Below, piece by piece: positions 1-11,623 of a stretch of DNA of 64,000 nt. Under the pieces are notes generated by a model, which was not told the DNA's origin, did not search any database, and saw only the letters and a program-made list of their open reading frames with translations. Made by a program: the position numbers and the translations under genes. Origin of the DNA: Rubrivivax albus (lineage in GTDB: Bacteria; Pseudomonadota; Gammaproteobacteria; Burkholderiales; Burkholderiaceae_C). The stretch is taken from NCBI RefSeq assembly GCF_004016515.1, contig NZ_SACT01000003.1, positions 372,001-436,000 on the forward strand, written 5' to 3'. The first letter of the stretch is position 1. Every line of letters begins with the position of its first letter.

Positions 1-627
1 CCTGGCATCATACCCAATTGCAGACTGGACAATCCCAAGCGTTTCCTGTGCATCCTCATCCGAAAGCACATTGTTGAATCGCTTTCGCTGGCTCGCATCA
101 AGTGAGGCAACGGCCATGCTGAAGATGACCGAAGTAAGTACCCCCGGAATCCCCAGCGCGGTGGCCGCACGCCGAGACGCCGCGTTCCATCGGCGTGCCG
201 CATCAGGAAGACCCGCATACTCGCTTAGGTTGGCTGCCGTCGTAGAAATACGCAGACGTGCGCGCTGGGATTTCACCTCCCCTGATTCAAGAGAAGTACC
301 GACATACTCAGCAGATTTAATGATATCACCGGCATTGTAGCAAGCCAAAGAAAGCCATCCGCAGGCGACTTGAGATAAATCAGTACCCGGGAAGAACTGT
401 CCGATAGCTATCGCCCGTCGAAGGCGATCACACCCAGAGTCGATCTCGCCAGAATAGAGAGACAACACACCCTCAATGAGCATCGTTTCCGCAGCATGTA
501 CTGGACTCTTCTCGATGACAAAATTTCGCCTGATTTCAAGTATGGTGCTGCGAGCCTGCCTTACATTGCCAGTAATACAACTTCCATAAGCCTGATGCAA
601 TAATGTGCCCAAGTGCTTCGGATTCAT
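1..627 (-). CDS. partial helical-repeat protein of unknown function (3' end outside window)
   Basis: An open minus-strand frame of 209 codons starts with ATG at 627 (GAGG six bases upstream) and stays open to the left edge, so the C-terminus is missing. The start reads MNPKHLGTLLHQAYGSC. The product is rich in Ala, Ser, Leu and Arg with regularly spaced small/aromatic residues (for example GWLSLACYNAGDI, AANLSEYAGLPDAARRW), which resembles TPR-like helical hairpins; I could not assign a family. Base composition is near 50% GC with mixed third positions, unlike the GC-rich neighbours, which suggests horizontal transfer. It lies directly downstream of fba on the same strand. Reality of the frame: fairly sure; function: unknown. 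Confidence 0.6.
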   Translation of the reverse strand, partial: MNPKHLGTLLHQAYGSCITGNVRQARSTILEIRRNFVIEKSPVHAAETMLIEGVLSLYSGEIDSGCDRLRRAIAIGQFFPGTDLSQVACGWLSLACYNAGDIIKSAEYVGTSLESGEVKSQRARLRISTTAANLSEYAGLPDAARRWNAASRRAATALGIPGVLTSVIFSMAVASLDASQRKRFNNVLSDEDAQETLGIVQSAIGYDAR

Positions 628-683
628 GCATTGCCTCGCAGATTACGAGCTACCGCTCCAAATCCCAAGTAACCGCCCTGGTC

Positions 684-1727
684 CTAATTGGGATAGTAAG
701 CAGAGGCCACGTCTGCGAGTTTCAGCACTCTGATTGATCCCACCCTCCCTTCGCACCCAAACTCCAAATACCTCTGGCGGCAAACCACCCGTGCCGCCTC
801 GCGCGCCGGCTTCAGATAATCCCTAGGGTCGAACTTCTCCGGGTTCTCGGCCATGTACTTGCGGATGGCGCCCGTCATCGCCAGCCGGATGTCGGTGTCG
901 ATGTTGATCTTGCGCACGCCGTGCTTGATGGCTTCCTGGATCTCCTCCACCGGCACGCCATATGTCTCCTTCATCTGCCCACCGTGCTGGCGGATGATCT
1001 CCAGCAGTTCCTGCGGCACGCTCGAACTGCCGTGCATCACCAGGTGCGTGTTCGGAATGCGGCGGTTGATCTCCTTGATCCGGTCGATGGCGAGGATGTC
1101 GCCGGTGGGCTTGCGGCTGAACTTGTAGGCACCATGGCTGGTACCGATGGCGATGGCCAGGGCGTCGACACCGGTGCGTTCGACGAAGTCCGCCGCCTGC
1201 TCCGGATCGGTCAGCAGTTGCTCGCGCGTCATCGTCGCGTCGGTGCCGTGGCCGTCCTCCTTGTCGCCACGCATGGTCTCCAGGCTGCCCAGGCAGCCGA
1301 GCTCGCCTTCCACCGTGACGCCCACCTTGTGCGCCATCTCCACCACCTCGCGCGTGACGCGGACGTTGTAGTCGTAGCTGGCGATGGTCTTGCCGTCGGC
1401 TTCCAGGCTGCCGTCCATCATCACCGAGCTGAAGCCGAGGTCGATGGCGCCCTTGCAAACGGCCGGGCTCTGGCCGTGGTCCTGGTGCATCGCCAGCGGA
1501 ATGTGCGGCCACTGCTCCAGCGCCGCCTGGATCAGGTGCTTGATGAAGGGCTCGCCGGCGTACTTGCGCGCCCCCGCGCTGGCCTGCAGGATCACGGGCG
1601 CCCCCACTTCGTCGGCCGCGGTCATCACCGCCTGCACCTGTTCGAGGTTGTTGACGTTGAAGGCCGGGATGCCGTAGCCGTTCTCGGCGGCGTGGTCCAG
1701 CAGTTGGCGCATCGAAACAAGAGGCAT
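684..1727 (-). CDS. fba: class II fructose-1,6-bisphosphate aldolase (Calvin-cycle subtype)
   Basis: 347 residues. Zn-dependent reversible cleavage of fructose-1,6-bisphosphate to dihydroxyacetone phosphate and glyceraldehyde-3-phosphate, cytosolic, in glycolysis, gluconeogenesis and, where present, the Calvin cycle. Visible hallmarks: HQDHG at 81-85 (catalytic Asp, Zn ligand His84), [10 protein letters not shown] at 141-150, TSHGAYK with His198, MHGSSS with His232 and NIDTD at 275-279. The start at 1727 ([10 protein letters not shown]) is chosen because GGAG lies six bases upstream and the conserved domain begins there; the frame itself extends further upstream with no homology. Length is slightly below the usual 350-354, and the last ~30 codons are less GC-biased than the rest, next to the atypical left-end region. 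Sure of family. Confidence 0.96.
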   Translation of the reverse strand: MPLVSMRQLLDHAAENGYGIPAFNVNNLEQVQAVMTAADEVGAPVILQASAGARKYAGEPFIKHLIQAALEQWPHIPLAMHQDHGQSPAVCKGAIDLGFSSVMMDGSLEADGKTIASYDYNVRVTREVVEMAHKVGVTVEGELGCLGSLETMRGDKEDGHGTDATMTREQLLTDPEQAADFVERTGVDALAIAIGTSHGAYKFSRKPTGDILAIDRIKEINRRIPNTHLVMHGSSSVPQELLEIIRQHGGQMKETYGVPVEEIQEAIKHGVRKINIDTDIRLAMTGAIRKYMAENPEKFDPRDYLKPAREAARVVCRQRYLEFGCEGRVGSIRVLKLADVASAYYPN

Positions 1728-1941
1728 GGCAGGCTCCAGAGGGGTTGAAAAAAGGGGCGCGGCGCGCGCCCTCGACGGCGCACGTAATTCCGATGTAATC
1801 GCCCGAATTCTACTGACCACCCCCTTGCGCGACCCTGATCTGGCGTGGTTTTGGGCCGCTTTTCGCGTGGCCGCTTCCTGGCCGGCGCGACCACACTGCG
1901 CCCACTGCGGCCCTCCGTCTGCTGGCCGCATGGAGCCCGCC

Positions 1942-2946
1942 ATGCCGCGTCCCACCCTGGCTTCGGCCACGACCTGGATCACCGCCGCCGCCACCCACCA
2001 TCCCGATGACCTGATCGACCACCTGATGCTGTGCCTGGGCATCAGCCGCCGGCGCACGCGGCGGCTGCTCGGCCAGCTGGTCGATGCCCACTGGCTGGTG
2101 GAGGAGGGCAGCAAGCGGCGCCCCCACTACCGGCCTGGGCCCATGCGGCAGGTCGTGCGCCGCTACGCCCTGGCCGGCCTGGCCGAAGACTGTCCCTGGG
2201 CGCAGGACTTCGCCCCCTTCTTCGACCTGCGGCCCAACGTGGCCCGCCTGGCGCAGCATGCCTTCACCGAACTGCTGAACAACGCCATCGACCACAGTGG
2301 CGGCTCCGGCGTCACGGTGTCGATGCGCCAGACGGGGCTGCACCTGCAGATGCTGGTCAGCGACGACGGCTGCGGCCTGTTCCAGCGCATCGAGCAGGCC
2401 TGGCAGATCGATGACCCGCGCCTGGCGATGCTGGAACTGGGCAAGGGCAAGCTCACCACGCAGCCGGCCCGCCACCTGGGGCAGGGCCTGTTCTACGTGG
2501 CGCGCGCGGCCGACGTGTTCGACCTGCATGCCAACCGCCACGGCTTCCAGCGCCGACCTGGCCACAGCGGCTGGGCCGACGTGCGGCCGATCGAGCGCCA
2601 GGGCACATCCATCTACCTCGCCATCGCCCTGGACACGCCGCGCACGCTGGACCAGGTCCTGCGCTCGCACGCCGACGACGGCTACGGCTTCGACCACACC
2701 GAAGTCTCGCTGAGGCTGCTCACCGGCCCCAGCACCTGGTTGGAATCGCGGGCCCAGGCCCGACGCGTCACCGCCCGGCTGTCGGCGTTCCGCCGTGCCC
2801 ACCTGGACTTCAGCGGCATCGACGAGATCGGGCCGGCCTTCGCCGACGAACTGTTCCGTGTCTACGCAAGCGCGCATCCGCAGGTGCAGCTGGTGCCCGA
2901 GGCCGCTGCACCTCGCGTGGCGGCGATGATCGCGTCGGTACAGTAG
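1942..2946 (+). CDS. winged-helix / GHKL ATPase / STAS-like (DUF4325) fusion protein
   Basis: 334 residues, divergent from fba. Residues about 20-65 look like a winged-helix DNA-binding segment ([20 protein letters not shown]). Residues 95-235 form a GHKL (histidine-kinase type) ATPase: N box [10 protein letters not shown] at 109-118 and G box DDGCG at 141-145. Residues about 255-334 match the STAS-like DUF4325 fold ([18 protein letters not shown]). No phosphoacceptor His domain and no membrane segment are seen, so this is a cytosolic ATP-binding protein rather than an ordinary sensor kinase; a partner-switching or anti-sigma-like role is inference. ATG at 1942 is preferred over 1930 because GGAG sits six bases before it. 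It interrupts a run of glycolytic genes. Confidence 0.8.
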   Translation: MPRPTLASATTWITAAATHHPDDLIDHLMLCLGISRRRTRRLLGQLVDAHWLVEEGSKRRPHYRPGPMRQVVRRYALAGLAEDCPWAQDFAPFFDLRPNVARLAQHAFTELLNNAIDHSGGSGVTVSMRQTGLHLQMLVSDDGCGLFQRIEQAWQIDDPRLAMLELGKGKLTTQPARHLGQGLFYVARAADVFDLHANRHGFQRRPGHSGWADVRPIERQGTSIYLAIALDTPRTLDQVLRSHADDGYGFDHTEVSLRLLTGPSTWLESRAQARRVTARLSAFRRAHLDFSGIDEIGPAFADELFRVYASAHPQVQLVPEAAAPRVAAMIASVQ

Positions 2947-2968
2947 CGCCAGTCGCCAGGTCTGGCGC
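2946..2968. terminator. stem-loop between convergent genes (GHKL gene / pyk)
   Basis: GCGCCAG at 2946-2952 pairs with CTGGCGC at 2962-2968 across a nine-base loop, exactly between the stop codons of two convergent genes. There is no clear T tract on either side, so intrinsic termination is only inferred from position. Confidence 0.35.
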
Positions 2969-2971
2969 GGG

Positions 2972-4399
2972 TCAGCCGACCCGACAGACCTTCAGCATAT
3001 TGGTGCCACCCGGGTGGCCCATCGGCTCGCCACAGGTGATGGCGTAGGTGTCGCCCGGGCGCAGCACGCCCAGCTGCACCAGCAGCCGCTCTGCGGTGAC
3101 CAGCGCTTCGTCACGGTCGTTCAGGCGCGGCATCAGCAGCGGCGTCACGTTGCGGTAGAGCGCCATGCGGCGCTGCGAGCCCAGTTGCGAGGTCAGCGCG
3201 TAGATCGGCACGCGGATGTGGTGCCGGCTCATCCACAGCGCGGTCGACCCCGACTCCGTCAGCGCGAGGATGGCCTTGCAGCCCAGGTGGTGGGCCGTGA
3301 ACAGCGCGCCCATCGCGATGCTCTGGTCGATGCGGCCAAAGCGCTTGTTCGCGAAGTCGGTCTCCAGCGTGATGTCGTCCGCGGCCTCGGCCTCCAACGC
3401 GATGGCGGCCATCTGCTCCACGGTCTCCAGCGGGTACTTGCCGGCCGCGGTCTCGGCGCTGAGCATCACCGCGTCGGTGCCGTCCAGCACCGCATTGGCC
3501 ACGTCGCTGACCTCGGCGCGCGTGGGCACGGCGTTGACGATCATCGACTCCATCATCTGCGTGGCGGTGATGACCACCTTGTCCAGTTCGCGGGCCAGCC
3601 GGATCATCCGCTTCTGCAGGGCCGGCACCGCGGCGTTGCCCACCTCCACGGCCAGGTCGCCACGCGCAACCATGATGCCGTCGCTGGCCTTGAGGATGGC
3701 CTCCAGCTGCGGAATGGCCTCGCTACGTTCGATCTTCGCGATGAGCGCCGGCTTGTGGCGCTGCGCCTCGCCGGCCACGTTGGCCAGCTGGCGCGCCATC
3801 TCCATGTCGGTGGCGCTCTTCGGGAAGCTCACGGCCAGGTAGTCGCACCTGAAGGCCATCGCGGTCTTGATGTCCTCCATGTCCTTGGCCGTCAGTGCCG
3901 GCGCCGTCAGGCCGCCGCCGGCCTTGTTGATGCCCTTGTTGTTGCTGAGCTCGCCGCCCACCCGCACCGTGGTGTGCACCTGATCGCCCACCACCTTGTC
4001 CACCGTCAGCCGCAGCAGGCCGTCGTTGAGCAGCAGCGTGTCCCCCGGCCGCACGTCGCGCGGCAGGTCCTTGTAGTCCAGGCCGACGGCGTCGTTGTCC
4101 CCCGGCTCGGTGCGCGCCGCGTCGAGCACGAAGGTCTGCCCGGGCCGCAGTTCCGTCTTGCCATCGGTGAACTTGCCGACGCGGATCTTCGGGCCCTGAA
4201 GGTCGGCCATGATGGCCACTTCCTTGCCGGCGCGCTGCGCCACCTCGCGCACCAGCGTGGCCCGGTCGATGTGGTCCTGCGCCGTGCCGTGCGAGAAGTT
4301 CAGCCGCACCACGTCCACCCCTTGCCGGATCATGCGCTCCAGCAGTTCGGGCGAGGACGAGGCCGGGCCCAGGGTGGCGACGATCTTGGTGGCGCGCAT
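2972..4399 (-). CDS. pyk: pyruvate kinase
   Basis: 475 residues, normal length. Converts phosphoenolpyruvate and ADP to pyruvate and ATP, final step of glycolysis, cytosolic tetramer in the family. The N-terminus MRATKIVATLGPASSS is the typical opening; VRLNFSHGT carries the K+/substrate-binding residues, KIERSE and the following VARGDLAVEVG give the catalytic Lys and Mg-binding Glu/Asp, and ITATQMMESMI is the family signature. C-terminal regulatory alpha/beta domain is complete. It follows maeB by 58 bases on the same strand; that gap contains GGCGCC-6nt-GGCGCC (4424-4441), a weak stem-loop. Grouping with pgk, maeB and fba fits coordinated control of lower glycolysis. Confidence 0.97.
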   Translation of the reverse strand: MRATKIVATLGPASSSPELLERMIRQGVDVVRLNFSHGTAQDHIDRATLVREVAQRAGKEVAIMADLQGPKIRVGKFTDGKTELRPGQTFVLDAARTEPGDNDAVGLDYKDLPRDVRPGDTLLLNDGLLRLTVDKVVGDQVHTTVRVGGELSNNKGINKAGGGLTAPALTAKDMEDIKTAMAFRCDYLAVSFPKSATDMEMARQLANVAGEAQRHKPALIAKIERSEAIPQLEAILKASDGIMVARGDLAVEVGNAAVPALQKRMIRLARELDKVVITATQMMESMIVNAVPTRAEVSDVANAVLDGTDAVMLSAETAAGKYPLETVEQMAAIALEAEAADDITLETDFANKRFGRIDQSIAMGALFTAHHLGCKAILALTESGSTALWMSRHHIRVPIYALTSQLGSQRRMALYRNVTPLLMPRLNDRDEALVTAERLLVQLGVLRPGDTYAITCGEPMGHPGGTNMLKVCRVG

Positions 4400-4457
4400 G
4401 GTCGGGTGCTCGGCGAAAGGACGGGCGCCATGATAGGCGCCGCGTCCGATTCGCCGA

Positions 4458-6794
<2,337 letters not shown>

Positions 6795-6889
6795 CGGCGG
6801 TCTCCTGTTGTGGGGTGTGCCGACGAGCGTACTGCGGAACAGGCGTGCCAAGGCGGCGGGATTCCCCCCGCCGCCGTCAGGTCAGTGCG

Positions 6890-8086
6890 TCACGGCTGCG
6901 CCGCACGCCGAGCCAGGATCTCGAAGGCCGGCAGCGTCTTGCCTTCCAGCACCTCCAGGAAGGCACCGCCGCCGGTGGAGATGTAGCCCACATCCTTCTC
7001 GATGCCGTACTTGGCGATCGCGGCCAGCGTGTCGCCGCCACCGGCGATACTGAAGGCCGGGCTCTCGGCGATGGCGCGCGCGACGGCTTCCGTGCCACCC
7101 GCAAACGCCTCGAACTCGAACACGCCCACCGGCCCGTTCCAGACGATGGTGCCGGCCGCCTTCAGCTGCGCCGCCAGCGTGGCCGCGGTCTGCGGGCCGA
7201 TGTCGAGGATCAGGTCGTCGTCGGCCACGTCGGCGGCCGCCTTCACGGTGGCCGGCGCGTCGGCGGCGAAGGTCTTGGCGCAGACCACGTCGGTGGGGAT
7301 CGGCACCGCCGCGCCACGGGCCTGCATGGCGTCGATCACGGCCTTGGCCTCGCCCACCAGGTCCGGCTCGGCCAGGCTCTTGCCGATCTTCAGGCCGGCA
7401 GCCAGCATGAAGGTGTTGGCGATGCCACCGCCGACGATCAGGCCGTCCACGTTCCTGGCCAGACTCTGAAGAATCGTCAGCTTGGTGCTGACCTTGCTGC
7501 CGGCCACGATGGCGAGCAGCGGACGCTTCGGGTTGGCCAGCGCCTTGGAGATGGCGTCGATCTCCGCGGCCAGCAGCGGCCCGGCGCAGGCCACCGGCGC
7601 GAACTGCGCGATGCCGTAGGTGCTGGCCTCGGCGCGGTGCGCGGTGCCGAAGGCGTCGTGCACGAAGATGTCGCACAGCGCGGCCATCTTCTTCGACAAC
7701 TCTTCGTTGTTCTTCTTCTCGCCCTTGTTGACGCGGCAGTTCTCCAGCAGGACCACCTGCCCGGGCTTCACGTCGACACCGTCCACCCAGTTGGCCACCA
7801 GGGGCACGTCACGGCCCAGCAGTTCGGCCATGCGCGCGGCCACCGGCGCCAGCGAGTCGGCCGGCTTGAATTCGCCTTCGGTGGGCCGGCCCAGGTGGCT
7901 GGTGACCATCACCGCCGCACCCGCGTCCAGCGCCATGCGGATGGCCGGCAGGCTGGCGCGCACGCGCGTGTCCTCGGTGATCTGGCCGGCGTCGTTCAGC
8001 GGCACGTTGAGGTCGGCCCGGATGAACACGCGCCGGCCGGCGACACGGCCCTGGGCGATCAGGTCTTGGAAGCGGATGACGTTCAT
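6890..8086 (-). CDS. pgk: phosphoglycerate kinase
   Basis: 398 residues, full length. Transfers phosphate between 1,3-bisphosphoglycerate and ADP in glycolysis and gluconeogenesis, cytosolic monomer. Signature [10 protein letters not shown] at 21-30, SHLGRP for substrate binding, and the C-terminal nucleotide loop GGGDTLAAI, with STGGGAFLE closing the domain. It is the first of the run pgk-maeB-pyk-fba on the minus strand and lies 36 bases after the azlD stop, so it could share transcripts with the azlCD pair or carry its own promoter in that short gap. Confidence 0.97.
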   Translation of the reverse strand: MNVIRFQDLIAQGRVAGRRVFIRADLNVPLNDAGQITEDTRVRASLPAIRMALDAGAAVMVTSHLGRPTEGEFKPADSLAPVAARMAELLGRDVPLVANWVDGVDVKPGQVVLLENCRVNKGEKKNNEELSKKMAALCDIFVHDAFGTAHRAEASTYGIAQFAPVACAGPLLAAEIDAISKALANPKRPLLAIVAGSKVSTKLTILQSLARNVDGLIVGGGIANTFMLAAGLKIGKSLAEPDLVGEAKAVIDAMQARGAAVPIPTDVVCAKTFAADAPATVKAAADVADDDLILDIGPQTAATLAAQLKAAGTIVWNGPVGVFEFEAFAGGTEAVARAIAESPAFSIAGGGDTLAAIAKYGIEKDVGYISTGGGAFLEVLEGKTLPAFEILARRAAQP

Positions 8087-8122
8087 GGCGCTACAGGTTG
8101 GAGTGGAGGAAAGGTGTGCGGG

Positions 8123-8452
8123 CTACCAGCCCAGGCCCAGGCGCAGCAGCAGCATCACCCCGGTGCCGGTGACGATGGTGCCCAGGATGCTGCGCCGCCA
8201 GAAGTACCAGCCGATGCCGGCGGCCGCGGCGTACAGGCGGGCGTCCTGCCAGGTGGTCAGCAGCCGGCCGTCGGTCATCAGCACTTCCGGCACGACCACC
8301 GCCACCAGCGCCGCCACGGGCGCGTAGCGTAGGCCACGCTGCAGCCAGGCCGGCATCGGCAGCTCACGCGACGGCAGGATGAAGAAGCCGCGCGTCAGCA
8401 GCGAGATCAGCGCCAGGCCGACGATGGTGATCACAGCTTCGGTGGTGGTCAT
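8123..8452 (-). CDS. azlD: AzlD-type branched-chain amino acid exporter, small subunit
   Basis: 109 residues, with three to four hydrophobic segments (VITIVGLALISLLTRGFFIL near the N-terminus, YAPVAALVAVVVPEVLM in the middle, ILGTIVTGTGVMLLLRLG at the end). Size and the RYAPVAALVAVVVPE segment match AzlD, the small partner of AzlC in export of branched-chain amino acids. It follows azlC by 28 bases on the same strand, so a two-subunit exporter of the inner membrane is inferred. Substrate is not determinable from sequence. Confidence 0.85.
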   Translation of the reverse strand: MTTTEAVITIVGLALISLLTRGFFILPSRELPMPAWLQRGLRYAPVAALVAVVVPEVLMTDGRLLTTWQDARLYAAAAGIGWYFWRRSILGTIVTGTGVMLLLRLGLGW

Positions 8453-8480
8453 GCGAACATGCGCCTCATGTCGGCACCGC

Positions 8481-9242
8481 TCATGTCGGATCCGTCACCG
8501 GCAGCGGCGTCTTCGGCGTCGTGTGGTCGATCAGCATGCCGATGGCCACCGCCGCCGCGATGGCGGCCACGATGTTGAGCTTGTACGGCAGCGCGAAGGC
8601 CGCCACCGCCGCACAGCCGGCCACGCCCGCCGCCACCCAGGTGGTGCGGTCGATCAGCATCGAGCAGGCCAGACCGGCCAGCGCCAGCACGCCGGCGAAA
8701 CCGAAGCCCCATTCGGTGGGGATGGCCGAGGCGAACAGGATGCCGATCAGCGACATGCCGTGCCAGGCGCCGTAGTTCATCAGCGCGCCGCCCCAGAAGT
8801 AAGCCTCCTGCCCGGGTGCCGGCTTCGGCTCGGGGAAGCGCTTCATGAACAGCACGTAGTTCAGGTCGGCGGCCACGTAGGACATCAGCGCCCGCCGGCG
8901 CAGCGGCAGGTGCGCCAGGTAGGGCCGCCACATCGCGCTCTGGATCACGAAGCGCAGGTTGACGCAGATGGCCGTGGCCCAGACCACCCAGATCGGCGCG
9001 CCGGAGACGATCAGCGGCAGCGCGGTGAGCTGCGCACTGCCGGCGAACACCAGCAGCGACATCGCCAGCGCCACCGGCAGCGACAGCCCGCTCTTGATCA
9101 TGGCCACGCCGGTGACCAGCCCCCAGGCGGCCACACCCAGCGAGATGCCGGACATCTCGACGGCGCCACGCCGGAACTCCGGGTGGCGCTGCAGGCGCAC
9201 GCAGCCGGCGCGCCAGCGCTGCAGGGTGGGCGGCGGGCTCAT
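8481..9242 (-). CDS. azlC: AzlC-type branched-chain amino acid exporter, large subunit
   Basis: 253 residues, multi-spanning inner-membrane protein. The segment SLLVFAGSAQLTALPLI and NLRFVIQSAMWRPYL are typical of the AzlC family, with further helices toward the C-terminus (FAGVLALAGLACSMLI, ALPYKLNIVAAIAAAVAIGM). An unusually long, basic cytosolic leader of about 28 residues precedes the conserved GISLGVAAWGLVTG; a later start inside it (the Met of EMSGISLG) is possible. Paired with azlD. Confidence 0.88.
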   Translation of the reverse strand: MSPPPTLQRWRAGCVRLQRHPEFRRGAVEMSGISLGVAAWGLVTGVAMIKSGLSLPVALAMSLLVFAGSAQLTALPLIVSGAPIWVVWATAICVNLRFVIQSAMWRPYLAHLPLRRRALMSYVAADLNYVLFMKRFPEPKPAPGQEAYFWGGALMNYGAWHGMSLIGILFASAIPTEWGFGFAGVLALAGLACSMLIDRTTWVAAGVAGCAAVAAFALPYKLNIVAAIAAAVAIGMLIDHTTPKTPLPVTDPT

Positions 9243-9302
9243 GCCCGCGATTGTCGCCCAGCCTGTACCGTGGGGGGTAAACTGCGCGGGTTCAGCGCCG
9301 GA

Positions 9303-10049
9303 TCATTCGCGCGTCACGTCGCCACTGCCGACGATGGAGGTCTTCACCGCGTTCACGCGGCCGCGGTAGCGCACGTCGCCACTGCCGGCGATGGACACCG
9401 ACAGCGCGGCGTTGGCGGTGACCTTGGCGTCGCCGCTGCCGGCGATGCTGACCTTGACCTCCTCGGCCTCGACACCGCGGGTGTCCACGTCGCCACTGCC
9501 GGCGATGCTGACCTTGAGCACCGCGGTCGAACCCGTGGCAGCGATGTCGCCGCTGCCGGCCACGCTGGCCTGCAGGCTGGCCACCTTGACGTTGGTGGCG
9601 TGGATGTCGCCGGAGCCCGCCACGGCCAGCTTCAGCGACTCGCCCTGCACCGCGTCGGCCTCGACCGTGCCGGAGCCAGAGGTGGCCAGCGCCTCGACGG
9701 TGGCCGCATCGACGGTGGCCACGATGTCGCTGCGGTGCTGGATCGAAGTGTGCCGCTTCCAGCGCAGCACCAGCGTGGGCCGGCCGCTGCGAGACTCGAC
9801 CACCGCCTCGATCAGCGGCAGGAGGTTGTCGTCGGCGGTCAAGGACAGGGCCTCGCGCCCGGACTGCCGCACCTTGACGGTGAACGACGCTTCCAAAGCC
9901 ACCGCCACGAAGCCGCTGGCAGGGCGCGTTTCCGTCACCATGTTGCCCGATCCGGTGACGCGCTGGGCCAGGGCGCCGGCCGGCAGCAGCAGGGCGGATA
10001 CGCCGGTCAATGCGGCCAGGGTCAGCAGATGGCGGCGGGTCGTGGGCAT
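9303..10049 (-). CDS. exported DUF2807 beta-solenoid protein with seven GSGD-type repeats
   Basis: 248 residues. N-terminus MPTTRRHLLTLAALTG then AGALAQ is a signal peptide, with twin arginines compatible with Tat export; GAGGAG is six bases upstream of the ATG. The body matches the DUF2807 (head-GIN) family: an adhesin-like region with seven repeats of the form S-(I/V)-A-G-S-G-D-(I/V) from about residue 125 to the end, spaced 15-20 residues, which predicts a right-handed beta solenoid. The repeats are also visible as near-identical DNA blocks. Predicted periplasmic or surface; in other bacteria such genes often accompany envelope-stress loci, but function is unknown. The next gene on this strand is a small lipoprotein upstream. 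Confidence 0.8.
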   Translation of the reverse strand: MPTTRRHLLTLAALTGVSALLLPAGALAQRVTGSGNMVTETRPASGFVAVALEASFTVKVRQSGREALSLTADDNLLPLIEAVVESRSGRPTLVLRWKRHTSIQHRSDIVATVDAATVEALATSGSGTVEADAVQGESLKLAVAGSGDIHATNVKVASLQASVAGSGDIAATGSTAVLKVSIAGSGDVDTRGVEAEEVKVSIAGSGDAKVTANAALSVSIAGSGDVRYRGRVNAVKTSIVGSGDVTRE

Positions 10050-10152
10050 CGGAGACTCCTCGTGGCTATGCAGAAGCCACGATGGTGCCTGCGGGGCCGC
10101 CGGCCTGCATCGCCGCCGCGATGGTCTGCCGCCTCGCGCGACAGACGGACGT

Positions 10153-10542
10153 TCAGCCGCCGTGGGCCGACTTCTTGCCGCGCGGGGCCGGCGGCTCGTC
10201 GTAGGCCTCTTCCTCGGCGGCGGCAGCGGCCTCGGCAGCTGCCTGCTTCAGCGCCATGGCCTCGGGCGACGGCAGGCTGGGCTGCAGCACCTCGATCTTG
10301 TTCTCCGCCATGTAGTCGTTCATCTCGCGCCAGCCGGCGAAGATGGCGGCCTTGTCGGCCTTTTTGTTCAGCGCATAGCAGTCCTCGATGGCGCGGCCCG
10401 CATGGCGGCAGGCGCTGCCGATGGCCTTGCCTTCTTCGGCGCGCCGGGCCTGTTGCTGGCTGAGCGTCTCGATGCCCAGCAGGTCGCAGCCGGCCAGCAG
10501 GGCAGGTGCGAGCAGCAGCAGGAACCGGAGACGGGGACTCAT
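10153..10542 (-). CDS. small putative lipoprotein of unknown function
   Basis: 129 residues if started at the ATG at 10542 (MSPRLRFLLLLAPALLAGC); a further in-frame ATG lies at 10563 but would place seven extra residues before the signal. The lipobox LAGC puts the lipidated Cys at residue 19. The mature part has two more Cys (SACRHAG, EDCYAL) that could form a disulfide, an Ala/Glu-rich helical stretch near residues 95-115 and a basic tail (PRGKKSAHGG). No family recognised. It sits between fmt and the DUF2807 gene on the same strand. No strong Shine-Dalgarno sequence is visible. Confidence 0.65.
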   Translation of the reverse strand: MSPRLRFLLLLAPALLAGCDLLGIETLSQQQARRAEEGKAIGSACRHAGRAIEDCYALNKKADKAAIFAGWREMNDYMAENKIEVLQPSLPSPEAMALKQAAAEAAAAAEEEAYDEPPAPRGKKSAHGG

Positions 10543-10654
10543 GCGGAGACTATCGGCCGCCAACCGCCGGACTTGAGTCGTGCCGCCAGCAACGCGCCGC
10601 TCCTCGGCCAGCCCCGCGATCCACCGGTCGCCTGGCTCGGCGGCCGCGGGAAGC

Positions 10655-11623
10655 TCAGCCCAGTCGGTCGCCCGGGCTCAGCGCATGGGCCTGTCGCCAG
10701 GCATCGACCGGCAGGCGTCGCCCGCCCGGTTGCTGCAGTTCCAGCAGGTCCAGCGCAGCGTCGCCGCAGGCCACGCGCAGCGTGCCCGCTGACGCCTGCA
10801 GCACGCTGCCCGGTTCGCCCTGGCCCGGCACCACCTGTGCCCGCCAGAGCTTGACCAGTTGCCCATCGAGCAAGAAATGCGCCCCGGGGAACGGGTCGAA
10901 CGCACGGACCCGTCGTTCGATCTGGACCGCCGGCAGCGCCCAGTCGATCGCCGCCTCGGCCTTGTCGATCTTGTGCGCGTAGGTCACCCCTGCCTCGGGC
11001 TGCGTCACCAGCGGCCCGTCCAGTGCGCCCAGCGCCTGCACGATGAGGCGACCGCCCAGCCCCGCGAGGCGGTCATGCAGCGTCGCCGTGGTGTCGTCGG
11101 GCCGGATCGGCTCGGCCACCCACAGCCGCATCGGCCCGGTGTCCAGGCCTTCGTCCATCTGCATGATGGTGATGCCGGTCTCGGCGTCACCAGCCTCGAT
11201 CGCGCGGTGGATGGGCGCCGCGCCGCGCCAGCGCGGCAGCAGCGAGGCATGGATGTTCAGGCAGCCACGGCGCGGCAGCGTCAGCACCCAGGCCGGCAGG
11301 ATCAGGCCATAGGCGGCGACCACCAGCACGTCCAGGTCGGCCGACTGCAAGACGGCCCGCGCGTCGGCCGCATCGTCGGGAAAGCGCCCGTCCAGGCGCA
11401 GGCTGCGCGGCTGGTGCACCGGAACGCCCAACTGCAAGGCCAGCTGCTTCACCGGCGACGCCTGCAGCTTCATGCCGCGGCCGGCGGGTCGGTCGGGTTG
11501 CGTCAGCACCAGGGGCACCGCGTGGCCGGCGTCGTGCAACGCCTGCAGCGCCGTGGCGGCAAAGGCCGGCGTGCCGGCGAAACCCACCCGCAGCGGTGAC
11601 GACGGGGCCGGGCCGGCGCTCAA
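10655..11623 (-). CDS. fmt: methionyl-tRNA formyltransferase
   Basis: 322 residues. Formylates initiator Met-tRNA with 10-formyl-tetrahydrofolate. Motifs: FAGTPAFAA near the N-terminus, QPDRPAGRG, the active-site segment [18 protein letters not shown] (Asn and His) followed by [15 protein letters not shown] (catalytic Asp in the loop), and the C-terminal tRNA-binding domain. The frame is open far upstream of the conserved region, but the best start is TTG at 11623, which overlaps the def stop as TTGA and gives an N-terminus [19 protein letters not shown] aligned with known Fmt proteins. Translational coupling to def is therefore likely. Confidence 0.95.
   Translation of the reverse strand: MSAGPAPSSPLRVGFAGTPAFAATALQALHDAGHAVPLVLTQPDRPAGRGMKLQASPVKQLALQLGVPVHQPRSLRLDGRFPDDAADARAVLQSADLDVLVVAAYGLILPAWVLTLPRRGCLNIHASLLPRWRGAAPIHRAIEAGDAETGITIMQMDEGLDTGPMRLWVAEPIRPDDTTATLHDRLAGLGGRLIVQALGALDGPLVTQPEAGVTYAHKIDKAEAAIDWALPAVQIERRVRAFDPFPGAHFLLDGQLVKLWRAQVVPGQGEPGSVLQASAGTLRVACGDAALDLLELQQPGGRRLPVDAWRQAHALSPGDRLG

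Noticed and set aside
1728..2114. N-terminal extension of fba
   Set aside because: The 129 extra codons overlap the divergent GHKL gene, have no aldolase homology, and a good ribosome site precedes the ATG at 1727.
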